Assembly: GCF_029688925.1 (NCBI RefSeq)
Contig: NZ_JARUKY010000009.1
Coordinates: 124,001-188,000 of the forward strand
Direction: 5' to 3'
Origin: Evansella sp. AB-P1
Lineage (GTDB): Bacteria > Bacillota > Bacilli > Bacillales > Salisediminibacteriaceae
Length of the DNA stretch: 64,000 nucleotides
In this document: positions 7,941 to 17,022 of the stretch, piece by piece
Numbering within the stretch: the first letter of the stretch is position 1
How the letters are laid out: every line of letters starts with the position of its first letter
Made by a program: the position numbers and the translations under genes
Notes under the pieces: generated by a model
Databases searched by the model: none
Seen by the model: the letters and a program-made list of their open reading frames with translations, nothing else
What the model was told of the DNA's origin: nothing

Positions 7941-8348
7941 CTAACTAGACCAATTTTTATGATACCATTCGTTCAAATATAATTCCTTCGGGTGACTAGT
8001 ATAGTATGCTCTACCAACCCATCCAACATCTCCATAATCATCGCTAACCCACATAGCATTTGCATTATGTGGACTTACCCAAGAAAAGTTAAAAAAGCTA
8101 AAGCTATCTCTCCATACGTTTCCTCCAAGGAGTATTCGATTACTATATCCATATTGTCCACGTTGGTCATAAGCATAATTTATGTTTACATTACCATTTG
8201 AATCAGGGTTCCAACCTCCGTAAAAAAAGTAAGTAGAATAACAATTTGAGTTGGAGATATAAGCATCATCATGAGCTTTTATAGTTGTTGTAGAAAATAT
8301 TTCTCCTATTAAACCAATTAGAAAAATAATAGTTTGTAACTGGTACAA
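7941..8348 (-). CDS. Secreted-protein remnant, probably decayed
   Basis: A 135-residue frame with a hydrophobic start (TIIFLIGLIG), a plausible signal-peptidase site near AHDD, then a Tyr/Trp/Asn-rich domain ending in LYLNEWYHKNWSS. The TTG at 8348 has no ribosome site, and an in-frame TAA precedes it. A very strong ribosome site (AAGGAGGTG, complement of 8402-8410) lies 55-60 nt upstream with no usable start codon in this frame, so a frameshift or start-codon loss is likely. The ending resembles the stretch before the zinc site of some secreted metalloproteases, but no HExxH motif is present. Treat as a probable pseudogene. Confidence 0.4.
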   Translation of the reverse strand: MYQLQTIIFLIGLIGEIFSTTTIKAHDDAYISNSNCYSTYFFYGGWNPDSNGNVNINYAYDQRGQYGYSNRILLGGNVWRDSFSFFNFSWVSPHNANAMWVSDDYGDVGWVGRAYYTSHPKELYLNEWYHKNWSS

Positions 8349-8671
8349 TTAAAATAAACTGAAATATGTTAATAAAACAGACCTTATAAGTTAGTTTTAA
8401 ACACCTCCTTGTTTCAATACCAGACAGCATATTTAAATAAAACTCTTGAAGAATGCTATTAATCTAAAGACGGTTTATTTTGAAAAATAGTTTCCGAAAT
8501 ATCGAATTTTTTTGAATGAACTTTACAAATTTTAGCCTACATAGCTCCTATAATAATTTTACACTGCAGTACCCATTAATTTTGGCTGCCAATAATACTA
8601 ATGACGATCAGGATACTGTTGATAAAAAAGTACGGTTAGTTTCAGGATTTATAGATAACTTCATATGCCCC

Positions 8672-9190
8672 TGCTAAAAAGTCGGTTCTCGTCCCCTCCC
8701 CCTCCTCACTCCCCTCAAACCCTTGCCACTCTAAGCCCCACCCCTCTTATCTCGCCTTTTTTCTTCATTCCATTATGCTAAAAAGTTCTTCCCTCAAAAG
8801 GCTTTTTTTTCTCCATTATCCCTCTTTTTTCTGTTCTGGATTGTATAGAATATTCGGACAATGTTATTAAGTTGGTACCGATAATGGAGAGAAGAATCAG
8901 GAGAAAAGAAAGGAAATGCAGCTATACTAGGATGGTATTGCAGTTAGCAAACACACGGAATAGAGGTTGAATATCCTACGGTTCTATGAGTTGAAATAAC
9001 ACTGAAACGCTTATTGGACAAGGGGTTGAAGATATATTGGATAAAAGAAAAAAGACTGGACCCGTATTGGATCCAGCCAGAGTTTTGATTGATTTAACGA
9101 TTGAAATAACGTGATTGTCTCTTTGTTCTTTCTCCCCCGTTCTTCCCTCCGTAATACCAACAATTTAGCAGTAGGTACCGACTTTTTAGC
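8672..9190. mobile_element. MITE-like element with terminal inverted repeats
   Basis: Exact 14-nt inverted ends: GCTAAAAAGTCGGT at 8672-8685 and its complement at 9177-9190. The match extends outward to flanking CCCC/GGGG with small differences. The 519-bp interior has no credible ORF, a conspicuous pyrimidine-rich tract (8686-8765), another partial copy of the end motif (GCTAAAAAGT, 8778-8787) and a hairpin near 9060. It fits a non-autonomous mobile element, but I see no clear target-site duplication. It fills most of the gene-free stretch 8349-9400. Confidence 0.45.
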
Positions 9191-9265
9191 GTGGGGAAAG
9201 AGAATTTAGCAGGGAGATAGTTGTTTATACATCTCCAGGAAGAAACTATAAATAAGCCTTATTTC

Positions 9266-9300
9266 AAACAAAAAGAGCTATCCAACTGGATAACTCTTTT
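9266..9300 (-). terminator. glmS terminator
   Basis: Stem AAAAGAG-x-TATCC / GGATA-x-CTCTTTT around an AACT loop (9271-9300), with a run of T on the minus strand beyond it. It lies 100 nt past the glmS stop. The matching A and T runs would let it work in both directions. Confidence 0.75.
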
Positions 9301-9400
9301 CAAGTTTTTTAAACTATCTCTCTCCCGTACATAGTATAATTACTCTGTTTAGTTCCAACTTTTTTTGTCCTCAACACACACTTTTTCACGGACCTTTTTA

Positions 9401-11203
9401 CTATTCCACCGTCACGCTCTTGGCTAAATTTCTTGGTTTATCTACGTCACAGTCTCTGTGAAGTGCTGCGTAGTAGGCAATTAGCTGGAGTGGAATCACT
9501 GTTACTAATGGTGTTAAATAATCGTGAACATGTGGGACCACTAGTTGATCGTCCTCATCTTCGAAACCTTCCATACTAATCATGCATGGGGATGCACCGC
9601 GAGCAACGACTTCCTTCATGTTTCCACGAATGCTTAAGTTTACGTGCTCTTGAGTTGCTAACCCAATAACAGGTGTCCCATCCTCAATTAACGCAATGGT
9701 ACCGTGTTTTAATTCTCCACCAGCAAATCCTTCTGCTTGAATATAAGAGATTTCCTTTAGCTTTAATGCGCCTTCAAGGCAAACGTAGTAATCAATTGCA
9801 CGGCCAATGAAGAAGCAGTTTCGTGTAACGCTTAGGTATTCTCTTGCGATTTTTTCTAACACTTCTTTTTTATCTGTCAATGTTTCCATAGCACTAGCAA
9901 CGATAGCAAGCTCCTGCAGTGGATCAAAGGACATATCAATTCCTGCTGCTTTTGCTGTATCAACAGCAAGAATAGCTAATACAGCCATTTGAGCTGTATA
10001 GGCTTTTGTTGAAGCAACAGCGATTTCTGGTCCTGCATACGTGTGTAAAGTGTAATCCGCTTCTCGGGATAATGTTGATCCTGGCACGTTCGTAATCGTT
10101 AACGCCTTGTGCCCCATTTTCTTCACACTTACAAGTACACCTCGGCTATCTGCTGTTTCTCCGCTTTGAGAAATGAAAATAAAGAGTGGTTTTTTACTTA
10201 ATAAAGGCATGTTGTATAAAAATTCGCTAGCAATGTGTGTTTCCACAGGTTTATTGGCAATACGTTCAATCAATTGTTTTCCAACTAAACCAGCGTGGTA
10301 ACTCGTTCCTGCTGCAATAATATAAATACGATCAGCATCAAGCATCGCTTGGCGAATATCTTCATCAAGCTTGATGTTTTCATTTTCATCCTTATATTTT
10401 GAAATAATATTTCGGATGACGTACGGCTGCTCATCAATTTCCTTTAACATGTAGTGAGGATATGTTCCCTTTTCAATATCGCTTTCATCTAATTCAGCAA
10501 TATAAGAATCTCTAGATACAACGTCCCCTTGTAACGTTTTAATTGTGGCTCCTTTTCTCGTAACAACGACAATTTCTTTATCCATTAGTTCCACAAATTC
10601 ATTCGTCACCTGAAGCATTGCCATAGCATCACTGGCTACAACGTTTACCCCATCGCTTAATCCTACAAGAAGGGGACTTTTATTTTTACCAACATAGATT
10701 GTATCTGGACTTTCACTGTCTAATAATGCCGTAGCATAAGAACCCTTCAACAAGTCTAATGTTTTACTGAAAGCCTCTTCTGTAGATAGTCCTTCGCTTG
10801 AAAAGCGTTCTACTAACTGAACGATAATTTCTGTATCTGTATCACTAGCTAAATTTACGGCTTGAAGATACTCACGAGTAAGCTGAGCATAATTTTCGAT
10901 TACTCCATTATGAACGATCGTGTAGCGCTTCGAAGCACTTTGATGGGGATGAGCATTTATTTGACTAGGTACACCATGTGTTGCCCAGCGTGTGTGACCA
11001 ATCCCAATAACCCCTTCTTCATTTTGGTCAACAACACTACGAAGGGTGGCAATTCTACCTTTTTCTTTATATACGTGAACCCCTTCTTCGTTTACAATGG
11101 CTAAACCAGCTGAATCATAGCCTCTATATTCAAGTTTTTCTAATCCTTTTAATAAAATTTCTTTAGCATCCTCTGTTCCTACATATCCAACAATTCCGCA
11201 CAT
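9401..11203 (-). CDS. glmS: Glucosamine-6-phosphate synthase (glutamine-fructose-6-phosphate transaminase)
   Basis: Converts fructose-6-phosphate and glutamine to glucosamine-6-phosphate, the entry step to peptidoglycan and teichoic acid precursors. The 600-residue protein begins MCGIVGYVG, so the catalytic cysteine becomes residue 1 after methionine removal. The N-terminal glutaminase domain (about 1-240) is followed by two SIS sugar-isomerase domains (SQSGETADS near 350) and the typical ending NLAKSVTVE. The start is the ATG at 11203 after AGGGAGG; a longer open frame upstream merely reads through the ribozyme. It has its own promoter and is separated from glmM by a terminator. Confidence 0.97.
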   Translation of the reverse strand: MCGIVGYVGTEDAKEILLKGLEKLEYRGYDSAGLAIVNEEGVHVYKEKGRIATLRSVVDQNEEGVIGIGHTRWATHGVPSQINAHPHQSASKRYTIVHNGVIENYAQLTREYLQAVNLASDTDTEIIVQLVERFSSEGLSTEEAFSKTLDLLKGSYATALLDSESPDTIYVGKNKSPLLVGLSDGVNVVASDAMAMLQVTNEFVELMDKEIVVVTRKGATIKTLQGDVVSRDSYIAELDESDIEKGTYPHYMLKEIDEQPYVIRNIISKYKDENENIKLDEDIRQAMLDADRIYIIAAGTSYHAGLVGKQLIERIANKPVETHIASEFLYNMPLLSKKPLFIFISQSGETADSRGVLVSVKKMGHKALTITNVPGSTLSREADYTLHTYAGPEIAVASTKAYTAQMAVLAILAVDTAKAAGIDMSFDPLQELAIVASAMETLTDKKEVLEKIAREYLSVTRNCFFIGRAIDYYVCLEGALKLKEISYIQAEGFAGGELKHGTIALIEDGTPVIGLATQEHVNLSIRGNMKEVVARGASPCMISMEGFEDEDDQLVVPHVHDYLTPLVTVIPLQLIAYYAALHRDCDVDKPRNLAKSVTVE

Positions 11204-11222
11204 ATATATAATTTCCTCCCTC

Positions 11223-11261
11223 AGTGGGGCGAAAAAGCCTTTGGGGCATTCTCGCCCCACT
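11223..11261 (-). other. Extra stem-loop between glmS ribozyme and start codon
   Basis: Perfect 10-bp arms (AGTGGGGCGA at 11223-11232 and its complement at 11252-11261) directly upstream of the glmS ribosome site. It lies outside the ribozyme core. It does not itself cover the AGGGAGG site. A role in protecting the cleaved mRNA end or in spacing is possible but not shown. Confidence 0.5.
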
Positions 11262-11283
11262 CTTATATTCTGTATTATTTCTT

Positions 11284-11460
11284 CGGTGTCATCTACTATC
11301 ACCATGGCAATTACTTTTGTTCGAAAAGTCACCTTCTCGTTTTAGGTAATTGCTTACGATCGTGATGATACGACCGGGAGGTATCCGCCGAAACCTTCGA
11401 TAATCCTCCTCCTCGTCAACTATCTTTTGTTTCCGACCAAAGATAGTTCAGGCGCTTTCA
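11284..11460 (-). ncRNA. glmS ribozyme riboswitch
   Basis: The glucosamine-6-phosphate-activated self-cleaving RNA in the glmS leader. Recognised by the cleavage-site context A|GCGCC (between 11456 and 11455), the P1/P2 segments GATAGTTGACGAGG and GGATTATCGAAGG, the CGGCGGATACCTCCCGG core, ATCATCACGATCGTAAGC, then P3 (11346-11353 with 11307-11314) and a small P4 hairpin (11285-11303). Cleavage exposes a 5' hydroxyl and leads to decay of the downstream mRNA, so rising product shuts off glmS. All core elements look intact. Confidence 0.95.
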
Positions 11461-11509
11461 TTACTTCTTCCCTTTGTCTATCCTCCTTCCTTTTTTTTGA
11501 ATCTTTTTC

Positions 11510-11539
11510 ATCATACTACACTACGAGAAAATTGGTCAA
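11510..11539 (-). promoter_or_regulatory. glmS sigma-A promoter
   Basis: On the minus strand, TTGACC (11534-11539), an 18-nt spacer, then TATGAT (11510-11515). Transcription should start near 11503, about 47 nt before the ribozyme cleavage site. Confidence 0.65.
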
Positions 11540-11646
11540 TCAAAATTTTACAATTTACATCCAATTTTCGTCTAATATTCTCCTATGACCACCTCCCTTA
11601 TAAGTAATTATCTCTTATCTAAATTTTATCTTTATAAAAATAAAAT

Positions 11647-11681
11647 ATGCATGAATAGCATTTGATGTGCTATTCATGCAT
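11647..11681 (-). terminator. Terminator after glmM
   Basis: Perfect 14-bp stem (11647-11660 with 11668-11681) with a 7-nt loop and T-rich sequence on both sides. It closes the cdaA-cdaR-glmM unit before the glmS promoter. Confidence 0.8.
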
Positions 11682-11688
11682 TTTCATT

Positions 11689-13050
11689 CTATTCTATAGA
11701 GCCTAGCTCCCTTTTTACTACATCAACAATCTTTTGGACATACTTATCACACATTTCTTCGGTCGGTGCCTCAGCCATTACTCGGACAAGTGGTTCTGTC
11801 CCTGAAGGGCGAACTAAAATCCTTCCTTCTCCTTGCATTTCTGCTTCCACTTCATCAATTTCTGCGGCAATAACCTCATTATTCGTTAATGCGTGTTTAT
11901 CACCTACACGAACATTAACAAGCTTCTGAGGATACTTAGGCATTTCAGCAGCTAACTCTGATAAAGGCCTACCAGTTGCTTTTAAGATAGCACAAAGCTG
12001 AAGACCCGTTAATAATCCATCACCAGTAGTGGAGTAATCAAGGAAAATAATATGGCCGGATTGTTCACCACCAAGATTATAGCCACCTTTTCTCATTTCC
12101 TCCATCACATATCTATCACCAACTGAAGTTTGCCTCGCTTCTACATCTATGTCTTTAAGAGATTTGTATAAACCAAGATTACTCATAATAGTCGTAACGA
12201 CAGTACTATGCTTCAGGCGACCTTGTTCCTTCATGTATTTTGCGCAAATATACATGATTTGGTCTCCGTCGATTACCTTTCCTTTTTCGTCAACGGCAAT
12301 TAATCGGTCTGCATCCCCATCAAAGGCAAGGCCAATATCAGCACCTTTTTCTACGACTAAAGAAGATAGTGTATCTGGATGAGTTGATCCAACACCGTCA
12401 TTTATATTTACACCATTTGGAGATGAACCAATCGTTGAAATCTGGTCAGCTTCTAAATCAGCGAATAAATGAGCTGCTAAAGGAGATGCGGATCCATGAG
12501 CACAATCCAAGGCAATATGTAAGCCTGTAAAGTCCTCTGAGATCGTCTGTTTTAAAAATTGTAAGTATTTCTGTCCACCCTCGAAGTAGTCATTAACCTG
12601 CCCAATATCTCCACCTACAGGCCTAGGTAGGTCATCCTCCATATTATCTTCTAAATGTAGGAGCTTTTCTATTTCCTCCTCTTGACTATCCAGGAGTTTA
12701 AAACCATCTGACCCAAAAAACTTAATTCCATTATCACCTACTGGATTATGAGAAGCTGATATCATCACACCTGCATCAGCGCTTAATGCCTTAGTTAAGA
12801 AGGCAACCCCTGGAGTTGAAATAACTCCTAAGCGCATGACCTCAGCCCCAATAGATAAAAGTCCTGCAACAAGTGCCCCCTCAAGCATATGACCAGAAAT
12901 ACGTGTATCTCTTCCAATTAAAATTTTTGGTTTATTCCTTTCCTTTGTTAGTACATAGCCACCGAATCTCCCTAATTTAAAAGCAAGCTCTGGTGTTAAC
13001 TCTTTGTTTGCTACCCCTCTCACTCCATCAGTTCCGAAAAACTTTCCCAT
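11689..13050 (-). CDS. glmM: Phosphoglucosamine mutase
   Basis: Interconverts glucosamine-6-phosphate and glucosamine-1-phosphate, the second step of UDP-GlcNAc synthesis. The 453-residue protein has the phosphoserine loop in [12 protein letters not shown], the metal site FDGDADR, the sugar-binding GGEQSGH loop and the phosphate-binding [11 protein letters not shown]. The length is close to the Bacillus enzyme. AAGGAGAG precedes the ATG. It is the third gene of cdaA-cdaR-glmM. In Bacillus and relatives GlmM binds and inhibits CdaA, which explains the operon. Confidence 0.97.
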   Translation of the reverse strand: MGKFFGTDGVRGVANKELTPELAFKLGRFGGYVLTKERNKPKILIGRDTRISGHMLEGALVAGLLSIGAEVMRLGVISTPGVAFLTKALSADAGVMISASHNPVGDNGIKFFGSDGFKLLDSQEEEIEKLLHLEDNMEDDLPRPVGGDIGQVNDYFEGGQKYLQFLKQTISEDFTGLHIALDCAHGSASPLAAHLFADLEADQISTIGSSPNGVNINDGVGSTHPDTLSSLVVEKGADIGLAFDGDADRLIAVDEKGKVIDGDQIMYICAKYMKEQGRLKHSTVVTTIMSNLGLYKSLKDIDVEARQTSVGDRYVMEEMRKGGYNLGGEQSGHIIFLDYSTTGDGLLTGLQLCAILKATGRPLSELAAEMPKYPQKLVNVRVGDKHALTNNEVIAAEIDEVEAEMQGEGRILVRPSGTEPLVRVMAEAPTEEMCDKYVQKIVDVVKRELGSIE

Positions 13051-13114
13051 ATAAATCTCTCCTTAAGATTTTTCATGTCATATTCGAATGATAAGACTTT
13101 CTATCTTTTTCTAA

Positions 13115-14428
13115 TTACGAGGTATCTTCATTCTGTTCATTTAATTGTTCCTGTTCTATTTCATTGCTTTCTTCATTTTCAACTATGTCATTATCAACTT
13201 CTTCGTCATTACTAAAAATAACAAGTTGAACATGAGAACGCCCTGCATCCATCCGAACATTCTGTGGACTATTAAACTGTATTGGAACATCATGTTCCCC
13301 TTCTGAAAGATCACTTATATCAATATATAAATGAAGATCACTACGTTCTAAGCGGCCGATTACATTTGAACTACCCATTAGATTTAGGTTTAATGTTCCA
13401 TCCTCAGGAGAGATGAACTGATAATCTAATCCGTCCTCTAAACCGATAACATCAATGATAAAGTCTGAAAACACTCGTGTATCCTCTTCCGAAATATCAA
13501 TTCTTATTGTTACGTTTTCAGGAGACACTCTTTCTACATTATTTGGAACTGGTACAGTAACTTCTAATTCTGTATCTTCCGTTACATCACTTAAGTCTAC
13601 ATCCATTAATTCAATAAATGAAATATCATTAATCACATCTATTGGACCATAAATGGTTACTGAGCTTGGTTCTGCTGTAATAGATTCAATAGCAAACCCT
13701 TCTGGAAGAGTCCCTTCCCTCCCAATTCTTAAAGGTACTTCCTTATTTGGACTTGTAATAGGAACAGTAACATCTACGGCTGGAGGTGTCGTGTTTATAT
13801 TTAATTCATTACCGTTTTGATCTAGAACAACAACCCTAGCTGCTTCCTCAAAAGTAGCATCTCTTCCAACAACATCCACATATGCTCGAACTGCTGCGAT
13901 TTGATCAATCACACCTGTTCCAGCAGTAATTTCAACATTTGATGGATTTGCTGTAGGATTTCCAATTGTATATCCAGGTTCTATGTCCCCTTCATTAAGC
14001 AATTCTATATGAACTGGGAAGGAAACTGTCTGCCTTTCTTGAATGTTAACCCTCACTGTACTTGGTCGAACATTCACAGTAAGACCGTTTGGAAAATTTC
14101 TATGCTGTACATCTACATAATACTCTCCAGGCTCCCTGTCTCTCACATCTATATAAACCTCATAATCTGACCTCAGTGAGAGTAACGTTAATACATTTTG
14201 TGGTCCTCTTAAGGTAACTTCTACCGTCTCAGGAGCAACTGTTATGACATGACTCTCCTCATCATAATAAACATGTAAATCTACATCTCCTAAAACCTTT
14301 GAATTGTTCGTAATTGGTAACCCTGTTGGCTGGGTTCCACTTTCAAGATTTACAATTAAAAAGAGCATAATGGCAATAAGTAAAGAAACACCTTTAATTG
14401 CCCACGGGTTCTGAAACCACTTATCCAT
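13115..14428 (-). CDS. cdaR: CdaR, YbbR-domain regulator of c-di-AMP synthase
   Basis: An extracytoplasmic regulator of CdaA, anchored by one N-terminal membrane helix (KGVSLLIAIMLFLIVNLES). The outside part (of 437 residues) holds four successive YbbR beta repeats, and the C-terminus is acidic (EESNEIEQEQLNEQNED). I place the start at the ATG at 14428, seven bases after GGAGGG; it overlaps the end of cdaA by eight bases. The frame continues upstream to 14476 but lies inside cdaA. Translational coupling with cdaA is likely. Confidence 0.93.
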   Translation of the reverse strand: MDKWFQNPWAIKGVSLLIAIMLFLIVNLESGTQPTGLPITNNSKVLGDVDLHVYYDEESHVITVAPETVEVTLRGPQNVLTLLSLRSDYEVYIDVRDREPGEYYVDVQHRNFPNGLTVNVRPSTVRVNIQERQTVSFPVHIELLNEGDIEPGYTIGNPTANPSNVEITAGTGVIDQIAAVRAYVDVVGRDATFEEAARVVVLDQNGNELNINTTPPAVDVTVPITSPNKEVPLRIGREGTLPEGFAIESITAEPSSVTIYGPIDVINDISFIELMDVDLSDVTEDTELEVTVPVPNNVERVSPENVTIRIDISEEDTRVFSDFIIDVIGLEDGLDYQFISPEDGTLNLNLMGSSNVIGRLERSDLHLYIDISDLSEGEHDVPIQFNSPQNVRMDAGRSHVQLVIFSNDEEVDNDIVENEESNEIEQEQLNEQNEDTS

Positions 14429-15257
14429 TTTTCTTCCCTCCCCACTGCCAGCGAGAAGTTGTATTAACTGGGTCATTATTTAAAAGCTCATCTTCTAGTA
14501 ATTTTCGAAGGGCATCTTCTTCTAAATTTCGGTGAATCTCCCCGTTTTTTGTAAGTGATATACCACCAGTTTCCTCTGAAACAACTAACGTGATAGAATC
14601 TGTAACTTCACTAACGCCTAATGCAGCTCGGTGTCTCGTTCCTAATTCTTTCGATATAAATGGGTTTTCAGACAATGGTAAGTAGCATCCTGCAGCCATT
14701 ATTTCATTGTTTTTAATAATTACTGCCCCATCATGTAGTGGTGTATTAGGAATAAAGACATTTATTAAAAGCTCAGAGGTAAGCTTTGCATTCATAGAAA
14801 TCCCTGTTTCTATGTAATCTGTCATGCCAGTTTCCCGTTCTAATGATATGAGTGCACCAATACGTCGTTTACCCATATAATTTGCTGATTTTATAATATG
14901 TTCAATTGAAGCTTTCAGATCTTCCTCTTCTGCTATAGACCCTTTTGAGAATAATCGCCCTCGTCCAAGCTGCTCAAGAGCTCTTCTCAATTCTGGTTGG
15001 AAAATAATAATAATAGCTAAAGGTCCATAAATAACAGCTTGTTGCATGACCCATTCTAGCGTTATTAATCCAAATAGCCTACTTAGATACCAAACACCTA
15101 AGATCACTGTGATACCTTTAACTAACTGTACAGCACGAGTTCCACGAATAACTAAAATTAATTTATAAATTACATACGCCACTAGTAATATGTCAATGAC
15201 AACAATAAAAAGTCGAAGTATTGTAATATCTTCAAGGAGTGTAATATTTTCAAACAT
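14421..15257 (-). CDS. cdaA: Membrane diadenylate cyclase CdaA
   Basis: Makes c-di-AMP from two ATP, a messenger controlling potassium and osmolyte transport and wall homeostasis. Three hydrophobic helices in the first 90 residues precede a DAC domain with the two catalytic motifs DGA (PLHDGAVII) and RHR (GTRHRAALG). The 278-residue length is normal. A GGGGG ribosome site precedes the ATG. It is the first gene of cdaA-cdaR-glmM. Confidence 0.96.
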   Translation of the reverse strand: MFENITLLEDITILRLFIVVIDILLVAYVIYKLILVIRGTRAVQLVKGITVILGVWYLSRLFGLITLEWVMQQAVIYGPLAIIIIFQPELRRALEQLGRGRLFSKGSIAEEEDLKASIEHIIKSANYMGKRRIGALISLERETGMTDYIETGISMNAKLTSELLINVFIPNTPLHDGAVIIKNNEIMAAGCYLPLSENPFISKELGTRHRAALGVSEVTDSITLVVSEETGGISLTKNGEIHRNLEEDALRKLLEDELLNNDPVNTTSRWQWGGKKNG

Positions 15258-15323
15258 TTCATATCCCCCAAATGGAATTAGGTAATCTTAACACCTATTA
15301 TGAGTATGTTACACAACTGGTAA

Positions 15324-15354
15324 CTTTAACATTATAACATAAATAATGTTAAAG
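15324..15354. repeat. AT-rich inverted repeat in the cdaA promoter region
   Basis: Arms CTTTAACATTA (15324-15334) and TAATGTTAAAG (15344-15354), 11 bp each, around a 9-nt spacer, containing TATAAT on the minus strand. It overlaps the likely cdaA promoter. It might be an operator, or chance in AT-rich DNA. Confidence 0.35.
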
Positions 15355-15382
15355 ATTCTTTCCTATCATCCTATGTACACGA

Positions 15383-15421
15383 AAGGATGTCTCAACAGGT
15401 GTTCCTCATCGAGACATCCTT
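15383..15421 (-). terminator. Terminator after rsiW
   Basis: Perfect 11-bp stem AAGGATGTCTC / GAGACATCCTT (15383-15393 with 15411-15421) only three bases past the rsiW stop. The T-run is short on the minus strand, so termination may be partial. Confidence 0.6.
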
Positions 15422-15423
15422 CC

Positions 15424-16059
15424 TTATTTATTATTAGCGTTTCCGAAAAGGTTAATAACATCAGAGAAAAACGATTTGGTGTGATACCATAACCATTCAA
15501 AAATCATATTAATTTCTTTTATTTCCCCAGTTACTTGCCCTGCTGAGGCTAAATACTGCTCTCCATTTATAACAGTAATATTTCCTAATACTTCCCCTTC
15601 GACCTCAATGTTACCATTTCGTACAATTAGATCCCCTGAAATAGTATGACCTTCTGGTATGACGACAACCCTTCGTTCTTCATCAACAATAAAATGCCCA
15701 TCTCCCTTTACAACGATCTCTTTACCTCCATCAGTCCAAATGGAATTTAAGCTTATGATAAAAACGAGAAAAAATACAGCTGCTGTTATGATGTAAGGGT
15801 GTTTTCTAATCCATGTTTTCCATTTTTGGTTATTTGACTGCTTTGGAAGATTCCCCATCACATTAGCAGTAAAATCTTTAGGGGCTTCTATATGGGAGGC
15901 ACTTTGAATAATGGCAACTGTTTTACGAAGCTCCCTTAAATGCTGTTCACACGCTTCACATTCAACAAGATGACTTTCAAATTTTTTCTTTTCAAGCAGT
16001 GTAATTTCTTCATCTAAGTATTTATGCATTACTTCTGCATTTTTTTCACTACAAGCCAT
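15424..16059 (-). CDS. rsiW: Anti-sigma-W factor RsiW
   Basis: Membrane-anchored inhibitor of SigW, degraded stepwise by proteases under envelope stress to release the sigma factor. The 211-residue protein has the ZAS zinc motif HLVECEAC (H-x3-C-x2-C) near residue 30-40, one transmembrane helix (IITAAVFFLVFIISL) and an outside domain with a repetitive beta pattern (SGDLIVRNGNIEVEGEVLGNITV). I use the ATG at 16059 after AAAGGAGG; a TTG at 16080 lies within that ribosome site. It follows sigW after 22 nt. Confidence 0.92.
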   Translation of the reverse strand: MACSEKNAEVMHKYLDEEITLLEKKKFESHLVECEACEQHLRELRKTVAIIQSASHIEAPKDFTANVMGNLPKQSNNQKWKTWIRKHPYIITAAVFFLVFIISLNSIWTDGGKEIVVKGDGHFIVDEERRVVVIPEGHTISGDLIVRNGNIEVEGEVLGNITVINGEQYLASAGQVTGEIKEINMIFEWLWYHTKSFFSDVINLFGNANNK

Positions 16060-16081
16060 TACCGTTCCTCCTTTCTCCAAA

Positions 16082-16645
16082 TTATGAATTTCTAAGTCGT
16101 TTTCGTAATGCTTCCCTACCTCGATGTATTCTCGTTTTCACCGTAGCTACAGGAAGATTTAATATGTTACTAATCTCCTTTAAAGAAAGGTCCTGCATAT
16201 ATTTTAGTATAATTGCTGATCGATATTTAGGCGGTAACTCCATTATTTCTTCTTGAATCCATGCTTTCATCTCTAATTGTACTACTTGATCATCAGGAAG
16301 TTCTTCATTTGCTGCTATTTGAGAATAGTACGTAAGATCCTCTGTCCCAGCTACTTGGTCTTCTAAATGAAAATCAGGCTTTTTCTTACGTATTCGATCA
16401 ATTGCAAGGTTTGTTGCAATCCTAAACAGCCAAGTTGAAAACTTCCGGTTCATATCATATGATTCTATATTTACATAAGCGCGTAAAAAGGCTTCTTGGG
16501 CTACGTCTTGTGCTTCATGAACGTTGCCTAGCATTCGATAAGCTATTTGATATACCTTATCTTTGTATAGTTCAACTAGCTCAGCAAAAGCTTGCTGATC
16601 ACCTTTTTTCACTTCCCTTATGATTTTTTTGACCGTTACATCCAT
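16082..16645 (-). CDS. sigW: ECF sigma factor SigW
   Basis: Extracytoplasmic-function sigma factor for the membrane-active antimicrobial and alkali stress regulon. Its 187 residues hold region 2 (AFAELVELYKDKVYQIAYRM, DVAQEAFLRAY, FSTWLFRIATNLAIDRIR) and region 4 with the HTH LPPKYRSAIILKYMQDLSLKE split over SNILNLPVATVKTRIHRGR. It is co-transcribed with rsiW and preceded by a sigma-W-type promoter, so it should autoregulate. Confidence 0.95.
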   Translation of the reverse strand: MDVTVKKIIREVKKGDQQAFAELVELYKDKVYQIAYRMLGNVHEAQDVAQEAFLRAYVNIESYDMNRKFSTWLFRIATNLAIDRIRKKKPDFHLEDQVAGTEDLTYYSQIAANEELPDDQVVQLEMKAWIQEEIMELPPKYRSAIILKYMQDLSLKEISNILNLPVATVKTRIHRGREALRKRLRNS

Positions 16646-16676
16646 AACCGTATAACCTCCACTTCTCTACGGTTAT
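16644..16676 (-). promoter_or_regulatory. Hairpin presenting the sigW ribosome site in its loop
   Basis: Nine-base perfect arms ATAACCGTA (16644-16652) and TACGGTTAT (16668-16676). The 15-nt loop holds the ribosome site GTGGAGG, and two bases of the ATG (16643-16645) fall in the stem. The structure could tune or thermally gate sigW translation. This is inference from complementarity. Confidence 0.5.
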
Positions 16677-16682
16677 CTCCTT

Positions 16683-16709
16683 TACGAAAACAACCTATAA
16701 AAGGTTTCA
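16683..16709 (-). promoter_or_regulatory. Sigma-W promoter of sigW
   Basis: Minus-strand TGAAAC followed by CTTTT (the -35 element, 16704-16709), a 17-nt spacer, and CGTA (16683-16686). This matches the autoregulated sigma-W consensus, including the extended T tract after the -35. Confidence 0.85.
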
Positions 16710-16778
16710 AGTAATACTATTATTTTATCATTGGTTTTCAAAATTTCCATTAAAATTTATGGACAAATCCACGTTTCA

Positions 16779-16794
16779 CCACTGTAAGCAGTGG
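16779..16794. repeat. Palindrome upstream of spo0E-like gene
   Basis: CCACTG-TAAG-CAGTGG, a perfect 6-bp-arm palindrome 55 nt before the Spo0E-like start. It could be an operator or a small leader hairpin. Confidence 0.3.
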
Positions 16795-16848
16795 GTAAAA
16801 TAATAACTAAGACAGGGGAGAACTTAATTATTTTTAAAGGAGGTTCTC

Positions 16849-17022
16849 ATGAATAAAGCTATTTCTAAAAAAGAGTTGTTAAATGAGATTGAATTTGCTA
16901 GAGATAAAATGCATCAATTGTCCTGTAAAATGGATCGAACATCTGATGAAGTTGTAGAAGTTAGTACACATCTAGACCAACTGCTTAACGAGTATCAGCA
17001 TATGTATTATCAAAAAAAGTAA
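16849..17022 (+). CDS. Spo0E-family aspartyl-phosphate phosphatase
   Basis: A 57-residue protein with the Spo0E pattern of two helices and the signature S-x-x-L-D-x-L-L (VSTHLDQLLNEY). Spo0E-type phosphatases remove phosphate from Spo0A~P and delay sporulation. The start ATG at 16849 follows a perfect AAAGGAGG. It is divergent from sigW. I cannot say whether its target is Spo0A or another response regulator. Confidence 0.8.
   Translation: MNKAISKKELLNEIEFARDKMHQLSCKMDRTSDEVVEVSTHLDQLLNEYQHMYYQKK

Noticed and set aside
11204-11332. N-terminal extension of the glmS reading frame
   Set aside because: It only reads through the glmS ribozyme by chance. The enzyme must start MCGIVGYVG to expose its catalytic cysteine, and the ribosome site fits 11203.
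14429-14476. Extended start of cdaR
   Set aside because: The extra codons lie within cdaA in another frame. The ATG at 14428 has GGAGGG at ideal spacing.
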